Below, one piece after another: positions 34,101 to 41,365 of a DNA stretch of 53,752 nt (positions are counted from its first letter, which is position 1; the number at the start of each line of letters is the position of its first letter). Both the position numbers and the translations under genes were made by a program. Origin of the DNA: Bianquea renquensis (GTDB lineage: Bacteria > Bacillota > Clostridia > Lachnospirales > Bianqueaceae); contig NZ_JACRSQ010000020.1 in the NCBI RefSeq assembly GCF_014384895.1, positions 1-53,752 of the forward strand, read 5' to 3'. The notes below the pieces were generated by a model, which saw only the letters and a list, made by a program, of their open reading frames with translations, was not told the DNA's origin and did not search any database.

Positions 34101-34414
34101 CCGGCGGATGCAAGCTCAGAGCAGAGATTCAAGCCAGATTGTCCTCCTAGGTTGGGGAGCAGCGCATCCGGCCGTTCCTTCTCAATGATCTGGGTCAGCC
34201 TCTCCAGATTCAACGGCTCAATGTAGGTCACATCCGCCGTCTCCGGATCCGTCATAATAGTTGCGGGATTGGAATTGACTAAAACGATCTCATATCCCAA
34301 CTTCTTCAAAGCCTTACACGCTTGTGTCCCCGAATAATCAAATTCACACGCCTGTCCGATGATAATCGGACCCGAACCAATAATCAGTACCTTGTGAATA
34401 TCTTCTCTCTTCAT
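31193..34414 (-). CDS. carB: Carbamoyl phosphate synthase large subunit
   Basis: A 1073-residue enzyme, the usual length. It makes carbamoyl phosphate from bicarbonate, ATP and ammonia delivered by the small subunit. Both halves are complete: an N-terminal carboxyphosphate domain with IIGSGPIIIGQACEFDYSG and RPAYTMGGAGGG, an oligomerisation region, a second ATP-grasp half with ILGGGPNRIGQGIEFDYCC and RPSYVLGGRGME, and a C-terminal MGS-like regulatory domain. carA is not next to it, which is uncommon; it must be elsewhere or in an arginine locus. A promoter and a long leader lie upstream. Confidence 0.97.
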   Translation of the reverse strand: MKREDIHKVLIIGSGPIIIGQACEFDYSGTQACKALKKLGYEIVLVNSNPATIMTDPETADVTYIEPLNLERLTQIIEKERPDALLPNLGGQSGLNLCSELASAGVLDQYGVKVIGVQVDAIERGEDRIEFKKTMNDLGIEMARSEVAYTVEEALAIADKLGYPVVLRPAYTMGGAGGGLVYNVEELKTVCARGLQASLVGQVLVEESILGWEELELEVVRDAKNNMITVCFIENIDPLGVHTGDSFCSAPMLTISEEVQQRLQEQAYKIVEAIQVIGGTNVQFAHDPVSDRVVVIEINPRTSRSSALASKATGFPIALVSAMLASGLTLDEIPCGKYGTLDKYVPGGDYIVIKFARWAFEKFKGSMDKLGTQMRAVGEVMSIGKTYKEAFQKAIRSLETGRYGLGGAKDFADKTKKELLKMLCVPTSERQFIMYEALRKGATVEELYELTKIKRYFIEQMKELVEEEESLKQYRGSVPPAAALRQAKLDGFSDKYLSQILGVPEEAIRDARTQQGVVEAWEGVHVSGTQDAAYYYSSYHIEDKSPVNTDKPKVMILGGGPNRIGQGIEFDYCCVHAAFALKELGFETIIVNCNPETVSTDYDTSDKLYFEPLTLEDVLSIYHKEKPVGVIAQFGGQTPLNLASDLKKAGVTILGTTPETIDLAEDRDLFRDMMDKLKIPMPESGMAVNVEEAVAIANQIGYPVMVRPSYVLGGRGMEIVHDDEDLTYYMKAAVGVTPDRPILIDRFLHHATECEADAISDGENVFVPAVMEHIELAGVHSGDSACILPSMNLTQDQVDTIKEYTRRIAKEMHVVGLMNMQYAIEDDTVYVLEANPRASRTVPLVSKVCNIKMVKLATDIMTAHLTGRPSPVPALKEKHFSHYGVKEAVFPFNMFQEVDPVLGPEMRSTGEVLGISENFGEAFFKAQEATQTRLPLEGTLLLSVNDRDKAEVLDVARDFYQCGFSLMATGRTYETIVAGGIPCEKIAKLNEGRPNIMDAITNKKIDLIINTPIGKKSATDDSYIRKAAIKGRIPYMTTMAAAKATVEGIKAVKRASRLSVKPLQQFHKEIQDK

Positions 34415-34544
34415 ACTCTGCTTCTACCTCACACCTCATATGATCTACGCCGCTGCCGGCGGACGGCTTCCCCCGCTCTTTTTTTTAAAAGAATCCGGGC
34501 TCAGCCGATACGCATAAAAATCGTTTGCTTTTGTCTTCAGTTAA
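34415..34544 (-). promoter_or_regulatory. Leader of carB
   Basis: About 125 nt between the promoter and the carB ATG, including a short TTTTAAAAAAAAGAG stretch and GCCGTCCGCCGGCAGCGGC, which can fold into a GC-rich stem. No PyrR-type anti-antiterminator could be recognised with confidence. The ribosome binding site is GAGGTAGAAG. The remainder of this roughly 300-bp gap is the promoter and unassigned A+T-rich sequence. Confidence 0.35.
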
Positions 34545-34573
34545 ATTGTATTCTACATGATTTAACCAGACAA
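34545..34573 (-). promoter_or_regulatory. Promoter of carB
   Basis: On the minus strand TTGTCT (34568-34573) and TACAAT (34545-34550) are spaced by 17 bp. Confidence 0.75.
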
Positions 34574-34674
34574 TACAAGAGTTTTTCCTCTTTTTGTCGG
34601 GGTAAAATCCGTAAAATAAACGCCGCTATCACGACGTTTTTGACGCTGTCCCCTCTCGGGCAAGTCTAAAGAAA

Positions 34675-34706
34675 AGCCCTGCGCTCGACAATACGACCGC
34701 AAGGCT
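34675..34706 (-). terminator. Terminator of the DUF1858 gene
   Basis: AGCCTTGCGGTCG and CGAGCGCAGGGCT pair on the minus strand around a short loop, followed by TTTTC. Confidence 0.75.
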
Positions 34707-34714
34707 GTCTGACT

Positions 34715-34933
34715 TTATTTCGCTTCCTCTTTCTGAGCTAAATATTCGTTGATCTCGTTGATGACCTGATCCGCGTCCATTCCATGTACAAAACAAGCCT
34801 CTTCCAGGGTCTCGCCTCTCGCGGAAGGACAACCAACACAGTGCATTCCGCTTGCCATAAGAATCGGCACGATCGCCTCATCTATCGAAATGATATCATT
34901 GATAATCATATCCTTGGTGATCTGAGCAGCCAT
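34715..34933 (-). CDS. DUF1858 domain protein
   Basis: A 72-residue protein with the DUF1858 pattern: ITKDMIINDIISIDE, then a cysteine motif in GMHCVGCPSARGETLEEAC and a helical end. The CxxC pair plus a third Cys suggests redox or metal-cluster binding. The domain is found alone or next to hybrid cluster and DUF542-type proteins. AAGGAGG precedes the ATG. Its own promoter and terminator make it a single-gene unit. Confidence 0.93.
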   Translation of the reverse strand: MAAQITKDMIINDIISIDEAIVPILMASGMHCVGCPSARGETLEEACFVHGMDADQVINEINEYLAQKEEAK

Positions 34934-34975
34934 GATCTCAACCTCCTTACTGTACCAGACTCATGTTCCGGTTAT

Positions 34976-35004
34976 ATTATAATACATTTCGAGACATTTT
35001 ACAA
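34976..35004 (-). promoter_or_regulatory. Promoter of the DUF1858 gene
   Basis: On the minus strand TTGTAA (34999-35004) and TATAAT (34976-34981) are spaced by 17 bp. Confidence 0.75.
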
Positions 35005-35076
35005 CTATATTTTTAAAAATTAAAGCGGCTATGATTCCCCTTCGACTCCACAATCGTTGCTTGTGTCTAGAAGCAT

Positions 35077-36906
35077 TTACCAACGACTTCTGGCGATGGT
35101 AGGATTTTTAACTAAATATTCGATTAAGATGTAGTCGCCTACCTGGTATCCCGATGTATTGCCTATGGGCGCTTTTCTGATCATCGCCTGGTAACGCCTG
35201 TTCTTCATATCCTGAAACGTCACAAGGATGTCGCTGTAGCTTGAGAATTGCTCATCATCGTAGCCATACTGTTTCAGCACGCGCGTCACGGTTGCGCTGG
35301 CAGCTGCCGTCTCCTCATGGTCAAACCGGCGCTTCAGCGTACTTGCCGCCCGATTCCTCGTGAGCAGGAACAGCACAAGGATGAGAACAAGAACAAAGAT
35401 GACGATTCCTGCGATCACCGCCACAGAAACAAGCCACATGTCATTCTCCCACTCCTCCTGGGCATTCCAATTGGACAAAATGTCCTCCGAGGGGCTGGAT
35501 CCGGCAGAAGTGACAATCTCCTCCGCTTCTTCCAGCTGTCGCGATGAAATGGCCCCCTCTAACTCTTCCGCCGATTTCCCAGAATCATAGATCATGACAT
35601 GATCCGTGATATTATAGAAGAAGGTCACGTCCTCGCCATAGACCTCTTCCTCGTTTCGAATCAAGAGATACTGTGCATCATCTCCCCGAAAAAACTGTCC
35701 ATCGAGAGCCGGTGACAGCAGAATCTCAGCTGTACCTTGCCACATTAGCGGAAAGCTCTCCTGGGAGATCGCCGCCAGCACCTCCCCGCTCCGACTCATA
35801 ATGGTGATCGCATAGGGAAGTTCACCCAGCGCCGCTTGCGTCCCCTCAAAATCTTCGCTGGTCATGGTATCTTCCTCAGAAGGGGATGCCAACGCCATGC
35901 CACCGGTATCCCTGTGTAAAATCGCAGCCACATTGGAATCCTCAAACAATAGTTTCCCTTGAACAAACCGCATTTCGCTCACCGGCGCATACTTCGCCAT
36001 AGGAAGCTCCCCTTGTGTCTCGTCTAGGGAAAGATCGTAGTACTCCAAGCGATCGCCCAGATAGTATTCCGGCCCCTCCCACAGATACAGCTGCTTCCCA
36101 TAGATATCCAAAAATGGCCCGCTGAGAAAGAGATGCTGGTAGGAATCGGGATACAGCCGCAAGAGAGCTTCGTTCCACTCCTGGATGTAATCCTGATCCC
36201 AGTAAAATCCCTCCTCATCCTCCGTCCATCGCTGTCGGAGGATGGTTCCATCTTTCGGAAAAACCTCAAGGGATCCGATATACTTCGCATCCTCGTCCTG
36301 CAGGAATACTTCAATGTAATCCACGCTCCCCTGCCGGTACCGTGTAAACCCTGCAACATTCCCAATCATGGGTTCCTCCCCAATTTGGAACCCTTGCTTC
36401 CCGGAAAAGTCCTCCGCAACTCCGATTTCATACTCTTGCATGATAAACCGATTCCCACAGTATCCCATGATGTAAAAAACGCGGTTGCCCTTCCAATAGA
36501 TATAATATGGCTGTTCCGCCGCAATCTGCAAGGATGCCCGCCAGCGGACAGTCAGGCTTTCTTTCTCTATGAAAACATAGTCCAGCGTATCCAGGACACT
36601 GCGATAAAAGAGGGTATATCCGTCACCCGTGTCAAATACGCGGGCGTCGCTCCAGTAGTCAGTCAAATGATAGAGCGGTGAGCCCTCCACAAGCCGCCCA
36701 TCCTCCTGAAAAAAAGCAAGATAAAATTCATACTCCGCGTTGATTACGGACACACTATATCCGGGATCCTCCACCTGCGGCCGGCTATAGTAACTGTATT
36801 CCATATACACATCTGGACTCGCCTCATCCTCAAGGCCCCATGCAGCCGGCCCAGTCATTCCAACTATAAGCGTGACCGCCAAAAGCCAACACCATATTCT
36901 TTTCAT
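35077..36906 (-). CDS. Exported membrane-anchored protein of unknown function
   Basis: A 609-residue protein with a signal peptide (MKRIWCWLLAVTLIVGMTG, cleavage likely after AWG). The external domain is about 470 residues, rich in aromatic residues and strands of the kind VYMEYSYYSR and YLWEGPEYYLGDRLEYYDL. One membrane segment is at about 497-518 (AVIAGIVIFVLVLILVLFLL). The cytoplasmic tail of about 90 residues is beta-like and contains TRVLKQYGYDDEQFSSYSDI. The external part looks like a beta-propeller or DPP-like repeat fold, but no family is claimed. The ATG at 36906 has GGAGGGAG upstream. It lies 18 nt after the GntR gene, so both are probably co-transcribed. Confidence 0.8.
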   Translation of the reverse strand: MKRIWCWLLAVTLIVGMTGPAAWGLEDEASPDVYMEYSYYSRPQVEDPGYSVSVINAEYEFYLAFFQEDGRLVEGSPLYHLTDYWSDARVFDTGDGYTLFYRSVLDTLDYVFIEKESLTVRWRASLQIAAEQPYYIYWKGNRVFYIMGYCGNRFIMQEYEIGVAEDFSGKQGFQIGEEPMIGNVAGFTRYRQGSVDYIEVFLQDEDAKYIGSLEVFPKDGTILRQRWTEDEEGFYWDQDYIQEWNEALLRLYPDSYQHLFLSGPFLDIYGKQLYLWEGPEYYLGDRLEYYDLSLDETQGELPMAKYAPVSEMRFVQGKLLFEDSNVAAILHRDTGGMALASPSEEDTMTSEDFEGTQAALGELPYAITIMSRSGEVLAAISQESFPLMWQGTAEILLSPALDGQFFRGDDAQYLLIRNEEEVYGEDVTFFYNITDHVMIYDSGKSAEELEGAISSRQLEEAEEIVTSAGSSPSEDILSNWNAQEEWENDMWLVSVAVIAGIVIFVLVLILVLFLLTRNRAASTLKRRFDHEETAAASATVTRVLKQYGYDDEQFSSYSDILVTFQDMKNRRYQAMIRKAPIGNTSGYQVGDYILIEYLVKNPTIARSRW

Positions 36907-36924
36907 ATCTCCCTCCATGCTGCT

Positions 36925-37659
36925 CTATCGAAGCTCAAAATCGCGCCGGTATAGATCGACCCGATAGCGATAGACTTGCGACCTGTAATACGAGATCTCA
37001 TAAAATAGCTTTCGCTCTCCCGCTCCAATGCTAATTCCCTCAACCCGGAGGAGAGCTTCCGGCTTTTCAAGCTCAAAAATTCGCATCTGCATCTGGTCTG
37101 AGATACAGGCTTCCATATCGCATCGGACCGTTTCCACTGTGGACTGATATTGGGTTTCCAACAGATTGTACAGAGAGCCTGATAAATCCTCAGTCTCAAT
37201 TCCAGGAGCGTACATCGCCGGCAAATACACCGTCTCCAGCGCTGTCGGAATCTCGTCGGCAAAGCGCAATCTTTTGATTTTGACGAGAGGCATGCTGACA
37301 GGCACCTCTAATAATTGGCAGAGGCGGCTCATCTGGTGGACCCGCTCCACCTCCAAAACCTTAGTTTTCGCCTCATGGCCCGATTCGCGCAAGGTATCTG
37401 TAAAACTTTTCAAATTTTTCTGCTGAAAAGCGGGCGTGCTGACAAAGGTGCCTCTCCCTTGGACCTTATACAGATATCCCTCACCGACCAGCTCTTCAAT
37501 CGCCTGCCTGAGTGTCATGCGGCTGACTCCATATTGAAGACTCAACTGGCGCTCAGGCTCAATCCGGCTACTTTTTTTGTATTCACCAGCTTCAATCTTT
37601 TGGAGAATATCCTCCTTAATCTTTAGATAAATAGGACCCTCTCCGCTCTTCCTTTCCAT
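36925..37659 (-). CDS. GntR-family (HutC/UTRA) transcriptional regulator
   Basis: A 244-residue repressor. The N-terminal winged helix (about 5-72) has YLKIKEDILQKIEAGEY, SRIEPERQLSLQYGVSRMTL and QAIEELVGEGYLYKVQGRGTF-type sequence. The C-terminal UTRA ligand-binding domain (about 85-240) has KIKRLRFADEIPTALETVY and an ending YRSQVYRYRVDLYR-type pattern. It is divergent from pflB across a 248-bp region that contains the palindrome GTATAC-A-GTATAC inside the pfl promoter. It probably represses pflB and perhaps itself. The ligand is unknown. The ATG at 37659 is chosen; the frame is open upstream to 37701 without a better binding site. Confidence 0.92.
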   Translation of the reverse strand: MERKSGEGPIYLKIKEDILQKIEAGEYKKSSRIEPERQLSLQYGVSRMTLRQAIEELVGEGYLYKVQGRGTFVSTPAFQQKNLKSFTDTLRESGHEAKTKVLEVERVHQMSRLCQLLEVPVSMPLVKIKRLRFADEIPTALETVYLPAMYAPGIETEDLSGSLYNLLETQYQSTVETVRCDMEACISDQMQMRIFELEKPEALLRVEGISIGAGERKLFYEISYYRSQVYRYRVDLYRRDFELR

Positions 37660-37763
37660 TGCCTCACCAGCTTTCTTTCTCCATTGTAACATTCTTCCCA
37701 AAAGCTTTCAATATTCTCTTCATTTTTTCGGCATGAAATTCTGAGGCAATTTATCAAAAAACC

Positions 37764-37792
37764 TTGACTTGTATACAGTATACGAATATAAT
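37764..37792 (+). promoter_or_regulatory. pfl promoter with embedded GntR-type operator
   Basis: TTGACT (37764-37769) and TATAAT (37787-37792) have a 17-bp spacer. Inside the spacer is the palindrome GTATACAGTATAC (37771-37783), a typical operator shape for HutC-branch GntR repressors. A repressor bound there would block RNA polymerase directly. The leader is about 108 nt. Confidence 0.82.
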
Positions 37793-37907
37793 ATAGATGT
37801 ACTTTAGGTAACAACTTTTTTCAAGTAATAATCATTCTCAATAGTGGCATGATTTATCTTTCGGCCCCGGTATGCAGACCATACCCAAATGTAAAGGAGG
37901 AATTCTA

Positions 37908-40136
37908 ATGCGTCCTGAATGGACCGGTTTTACAGAAGGACACTGGACATCCACCATCGATGTCCGTAACTTTATACAGCGCAACTACACGCCCTATGAA
38001 GGTGATGATTCCTTTCTGGAGGGACCCACCAACCGCACGGAAGCACTGTGGGCGGATGTGCGCAAGCTTATGGACGAGGAGCACAAAAGAGGGATCTTAG
38101 ATGCGGAAACAAAAATCCCCTCTTCCATCACATCCCACGGCCCCGGCTATCTCGATAAAGAAAAGGAACAGATTGTGGGCTTTCAGACAGATGCTCCGCT
38201 GAAGCGCGGCATAATGCCAAAGGGTGGCATCCGCATGGTGGAAAACGCGCTGAGCGCCTTTGGGTATGAATTAGATCCCAGCACAAAAACTATCTACACG
38301 GAATACCGCAAGACTCACAATGATGGCGTTTTCGACGCGTACACCGATGACATGCGCAAGGCCCGCCATTCTGGAATCATTACCGGTCTGCCCGACGCAT
38401 ACGGCCGCGGCCGTATCATTGGCGACTACCGCCGGGTGGCGCTGTACGGTGTGGATTTTCTTATCGAGCAGAAAAAGCAGGATAAGAAACTGATGGATCC
38501 CAACTATATGGACTCTCCGGTTATCCGGCAGCGGGAAGAGATATCCGAACAAATTCGCGCTCTTGCCGAACTCAAAGAGATGGCCGCCTCCTATGGATTT
38601 GATATCAGCCGTCCTGCCGCCAACGCGAAGGAAGCCATTCAGTGGACATACTTTGCGTACCTGGGCGCCATCAAGGAGCAGGACGGAGCTGCCATGAGCC
38701 TTGGCCGCGTCTCGACTTTCCTGGACATCTATATCCAGCGCGACCTGGAGGCAGGTGTTCTAACAGAGGTGGAGGCACAGGAGCTCATGGATCACTTTGT
38801 CATGAAGCTTCGCATGGTCCGTTTTCTCAGAACTCCCTCCTACAATGAACTTTTTTCCGGGGATCCCACCTGGGTCACAGAATCCATCGGTGGTATGGGA
38901 CTGGACTGCCGGACGCTCGTGACAAAAAATAGCTTCCGTATCCTTCACACCCTGTACAACTTAGGGCCCGCTCCGGAGCCAAATTTGACAGTCTTGTGGT
39001 CCGAGCATCTTCCCGATGGATTTAAGCAGTTCTGCGCTAAAGTTTCCGTTGATACTAGCTCCATTCAGTATGAAAATGATGACCTAATGCGGGAATATTG
39101 GGGCGATGATTATGGGATCGCCTGCTGTGTGTCCGCCATGCGCATCGGGAAACAGATGCAGTTCTTTGGCGCTCGCGCCAACCTGGCAAAGGCACTCCTG
39201 TATGCCATCAACGGCGGCAAGGATGAAAAATCAGGCGATCAAGTCGGCCCCTTGTTTGCACCCATTACGGGGGATTATCTGGACTACGATCAGGTGATGG
39301 ACCGGTTTGACCAAATCTTGGATTGGCTTTCAAACCTGTATATCAATACGCTAAATATCATCCACTATATGCATGACAAGTATTGTTATGAGCGGCTACA
39401 GATGGCCCTACACGACAATGATATCCTGCGGACCTCCGCCTGTGGTATTGCCGGCTTATCCGTCGTCGCGGATTCACTTTCCGCTATTAAATATGCCAAA
39501 GTGAAAGTCATCCGCAATGAGGCCGGCTTGGCGGTGGACTATGATGTGGAGGGCGAGTATCCGGCCTTCGGCAACAATGATGATCGGGTGGATTCCATTG
39601 CCTGCGACATTGTGGAGCGCTTCATGAATAAACTGCGCAAACACAAGACGTACCGGGAGTCCATCCCCACGCTGTCCATCTTGACCATTACTTCCAATGT
39701 AGTCTATGGCAAGAAGACCGGCTGCACCCCAGATGGTCGAAAGGCCGGAGAACCCTTCGCTCCCGGCGCAAATCCCATGCACGGGCGGGATAAAAATGGA
39801 GCTATCGCTTCCATGTCCTCTGTGGCAAAGCTGCCCTATGAGCACTCTCAGGATGGGATATCCTATACGTTTTCCATCGTCCCTGGCGCTCTCGGAAAGT
39901 CGAAACAGGAGCGGATCCAAAATCTGTGCGGTCTGCTGGACGGTTATTTCCACGACGAAGGGCATCACATCAACGTCAATGTTTTTGATCGGGAGACCCT
40001 TATCGACGCGATGGACCACCCAGAAAAATATCCCCAGCTGACCATCCGTGTCTCCGGATACGCGGTCAATTTCATTAAGCTCACCCGCGAACAGCAGTTG
40101 GACGTCATTCACCGCACATTCCACGAACACGCGTAA
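37908..40136 (+). CDS. pflB: Pyruvate formate-lyase (glycyl radical enzyme)
   Basis: A 742-residue enzyme that cleaves pyruvate with CoA into acetyl-CoA and formate under anaerobic conditions. The active-site pair Cys406-Cys407 lies in DYGIACCVSAM, followed by the conserved QMQFFGARANLAKALLYAIN region. The radical site is Gly717 in RVSGYAV near the C-terminus. The CC pair and the exact ending (LTREQQLDVIHRTFHE) identify true pyruvate formate-lyase, not a diol or choline lyase. AAAGGAGG precedes the ATG. It forms an operon with pflA 25 nt downstream, behind a GntR-controlled promoter, so fermentation flux here is probably signal-controlled. Confidence 0.97.
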   Translation: MRPEWTGFTEGHWTSTIDVRNFIQRNYTPYEGDDSFLEGPTNRTEALWADVRKLMDEEHKRGILDAETKIPSSITSHGPGYLDKEKEQIVGFQTDAPLKRGIMPKGGIRMVENALSAFGYELDPSTKTIYTEYRKTHNDGVFDAYTDDMRKARHSGIITGLPDAYGRGRIIGDYRRVALYGVDFLIEQKKQDKKLMDPNYMDSPVIRQREEISEQIRALAELKEMAASYGFDISRPAANAKEAIQWTYFAYLGAIKEQDGAAMSLGRVSTFLDIYIQRDLEAGVLTEVEAQELMDHFVMKLRMVRFLRTPSYNELFSGDPTWVTESIGGMGLDCRTLVTKNSFRILHTLYNLGPAPEPNLTVLWSEHLPDGFKQFCAKVSVDTSSIQYENDDLMREYWGDDYGIACCVSAMRIGKQMQFFGARANLAKALLYAINGGKDEKSGDQVGPLFAPITGDYLDYDQVMDRFDQILDWLSNLYINTLNIIHYMHDKYCYERLQMALHDNDILRTSACGIAGLSVVADSLSAIKYAKVKVIRNEAGLAVDYDVEGEYPAFGNNDDRVDSIACDIVERFMNKLRKHKTYRESIPTLSILTITSNVVYGKKTGCTPDGRKAGEPFAPGANPMHGRDKNGAIASMSSVAKLPYEHSQDGISYTFSIVPGALGKSKQERIQNLCGLLDGYFHDEGHHINVNVFDRETLIDAMDHPEKYPQLTIRVSGYAVNFIKLTREQQLDVIHRTFHEHA

Positions 40137-40161
40137 ACACTCGGAAAGGGGATCTACAGAC

Positions 40162-40911
40162 ATGCCTGATTCTACCATACAGGGATATATCCACTCCACC
40201 GAATCCTGCGGCACCGTCGATGGGCCTGGAATCCGCTATGTTATTTTCATGCAGGGCTGTCCCCTGCGCTGCCAATATTGTCACAATCCTGACACCTGGA
40301 AACTCCAGGATGGCAGGATTGTGACCGCCGGCCAGCTTGTCTCAGAGGCGGGAAAATATAAGTCTTATATGCGTTTTTCTGGCGGCGGCGTCACCGTCAG
40401 CGGCGGCGAACCTCTGCTACAGTCTGAATTTGTTCAGACATTCTTTCGCCTCTGCCATGAGGAGGGGATCTCCACTGCGCTGGATACTGCCGGCAGTGTT
40501 CCTCTGGACCGTTGCCGCGCTGTCCTGGAGCATACAGATCTTGTATTGCTGGACATCAAGCATATGGATCCGGACCGCTATCGCGATCTTACAGCGGGAG
40601 CCTTAGCGCCTACGCTGGAATTTGCCCGCTATCTCCAAGAGCAGAAGATCCCCACATGGATTCGGTATGTGCTGGTTCCCGGGCTGACGGACCAGGAAGA
40701 GGGACTCCACCGCTTAGGCGCCTTTCTCCAGCCCATGGAAAATATTCAGCGCGTGGATCTGCTTCCCTTCCACAAGCTAGGGGAATATAAATGGAAGACA
40801 CTTCAGTACCCCTATACCCTATGGGAAACACCAGAGCCTACCAAGGCGCAGATTGCCGAAGCTGCCGCTATCCTGCGGCAGTATGGGGTACCGCTCCAGT
40901 CTCCGTCCTAA
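40162..40911 (+). CDS. pflA: Pyruvate formate-lyase activating enzyme
   Basis: A 249-residue radical SAM enzyme that installs the glycyl radical on PflB. The [4Fe-4S] motif CPLRCQYC gives Cys33, Cys37 and Cys40. It is followed by the GGGVTVSGGEPLLQ segment (SAM binding), the YVLVPGLTD-like strand and the C-terminal PFHKLGEYKW typical of PflA. The ATG at 40162 has AAAGGGGA upstream. It is the second gene of the pfl operon. Confidence 0.96.
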   Translation: MPDSTIQGYIHSTESCGTVDGPGIRYVIFMQGCPLRCQYCHNPDTWKLQDGRIVTAGQLVSEAGKYKSYMRFSGGGVTVSGGEPLLQSEFVQTFFRLCHEEGISTALDTAGSVPLDRCRAVLEHTDLVLLDIKHMDPDRYRDLTAGALAPTLEFARYLQEQKIPTWIRYVLVPGLTDQEEGLHRLGAFLQPMENIQRVDLLPFHKLGEYKWKTLQYPYTLWETPEPTKAQIAEAAAILRQYGVPLQSPS

Positions 40912-40974
40912 ACGATGTCTGTTGCATTGATAAATACGCAGCTTCTACCATATAAAAATTCATAAAAAATTCCC

Positions 40975-41003
40975 TTGCGCAAATCGGGGGAATACGGTAG
41001 AAT
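40975..41003 (+). promoter_or_regulatory. Promoter of the ferredoxin gene
   Basis: TTGCGC (40975-40980) and TAGAAT (40998-41003) are spaced by 17 bp. Confidence 0.7.
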
Positions 41004-41074
41004 AAGACTGTGTTATTTATAAAGGAATTCATCACACGGTGAATATCAATACTTATATAGGAGGTGCTATTGCC

Positions 41075-41245
41075 ATGGCATACGTAATTAGCGATGATTG
41101 CATCAGCTGCGGCGCTTGTGAGGCTGAATGTCCCGTCAGCGCCATCTCGGAGGGTGACGGCAAGTACGTAATTGACGCTGAAACCTGCATCGAGTGCGGC
41201 GCTTGCGCCGGTGTCTGTCCTGTTGGCGCTCCTTCAGCAGAATAA
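41075..41245 (+). CDS. 2[4Fe-4S] ferredoxin
   Basis: A 56-residue clostridial-type ferredoxin. The cluster ligands are Cys9, 12, 15, 19 and Cys38, 41, 44, 48 in two CxxCxxCxxxCP motifs (DDCISCGACEAECP and ETCIECGACAGVCP). AGGAGG lies nine bases before the ATG. It carries low-potential electrons to hydrogenases, pyruvate:ferredoxin oxidoreductase or radical SAM enzymes. Its own promoter suggests it is made independently of pfl. Confidence 0.97.
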   Translation: MAYVISDDCISCGACEAECPVSAISEGDGKYVIDAETCIECGACAGVCPVGAPSAE

Positions 41246-41319
41246 AAGTTCGCAGAATGCGAACTTTGGAAGAGCCTTCGGTTCTTCGCACAAGTCCGCC
41301 TCACGGCGGACTTTTCTAT
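41245..41319 (+). repeat. Composite hairpin repeat, copy 6 (most complete)
   Basis: Three consecutive hairpins: AAAGTTCGC-AGAAT-GCGAACTTT (41245-41267), GAAGAGCC-TTC-GGTTCTTC (41269-41287) and GTCCGCC-TCAC-GGCGGAC followed by TTTT (41294-41315). The copy starts at the stop codon of the ferredoxin. It is the best reference for the dispersed family. Confidence 0.85.
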
Positions 41320-41330
41320 TGGGATAACAC

Positions 41331-41363
41331 AGGGGGCTGTCTATTTCCCGACAGCCCCCTTTT
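41331..41363. terminator. Terminator flanking the 107-bp array
   Basis: AGGGGGCTGTC (41331-41341) pairs with GACAGCCCCCT (41350-41360), followed by TTT. It lies 3 bases before the first unit of the array. Confidence 0.8.
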
Positions 41364-41365
41364 GT

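Noticed and set aside
41331..41363. Left inverted repeat of an IS element spanning the array
   Set aside because: The GACAGCCCC similarity to the right end is short and the structure is a normal terminator; kept only as a possibility in the findings.
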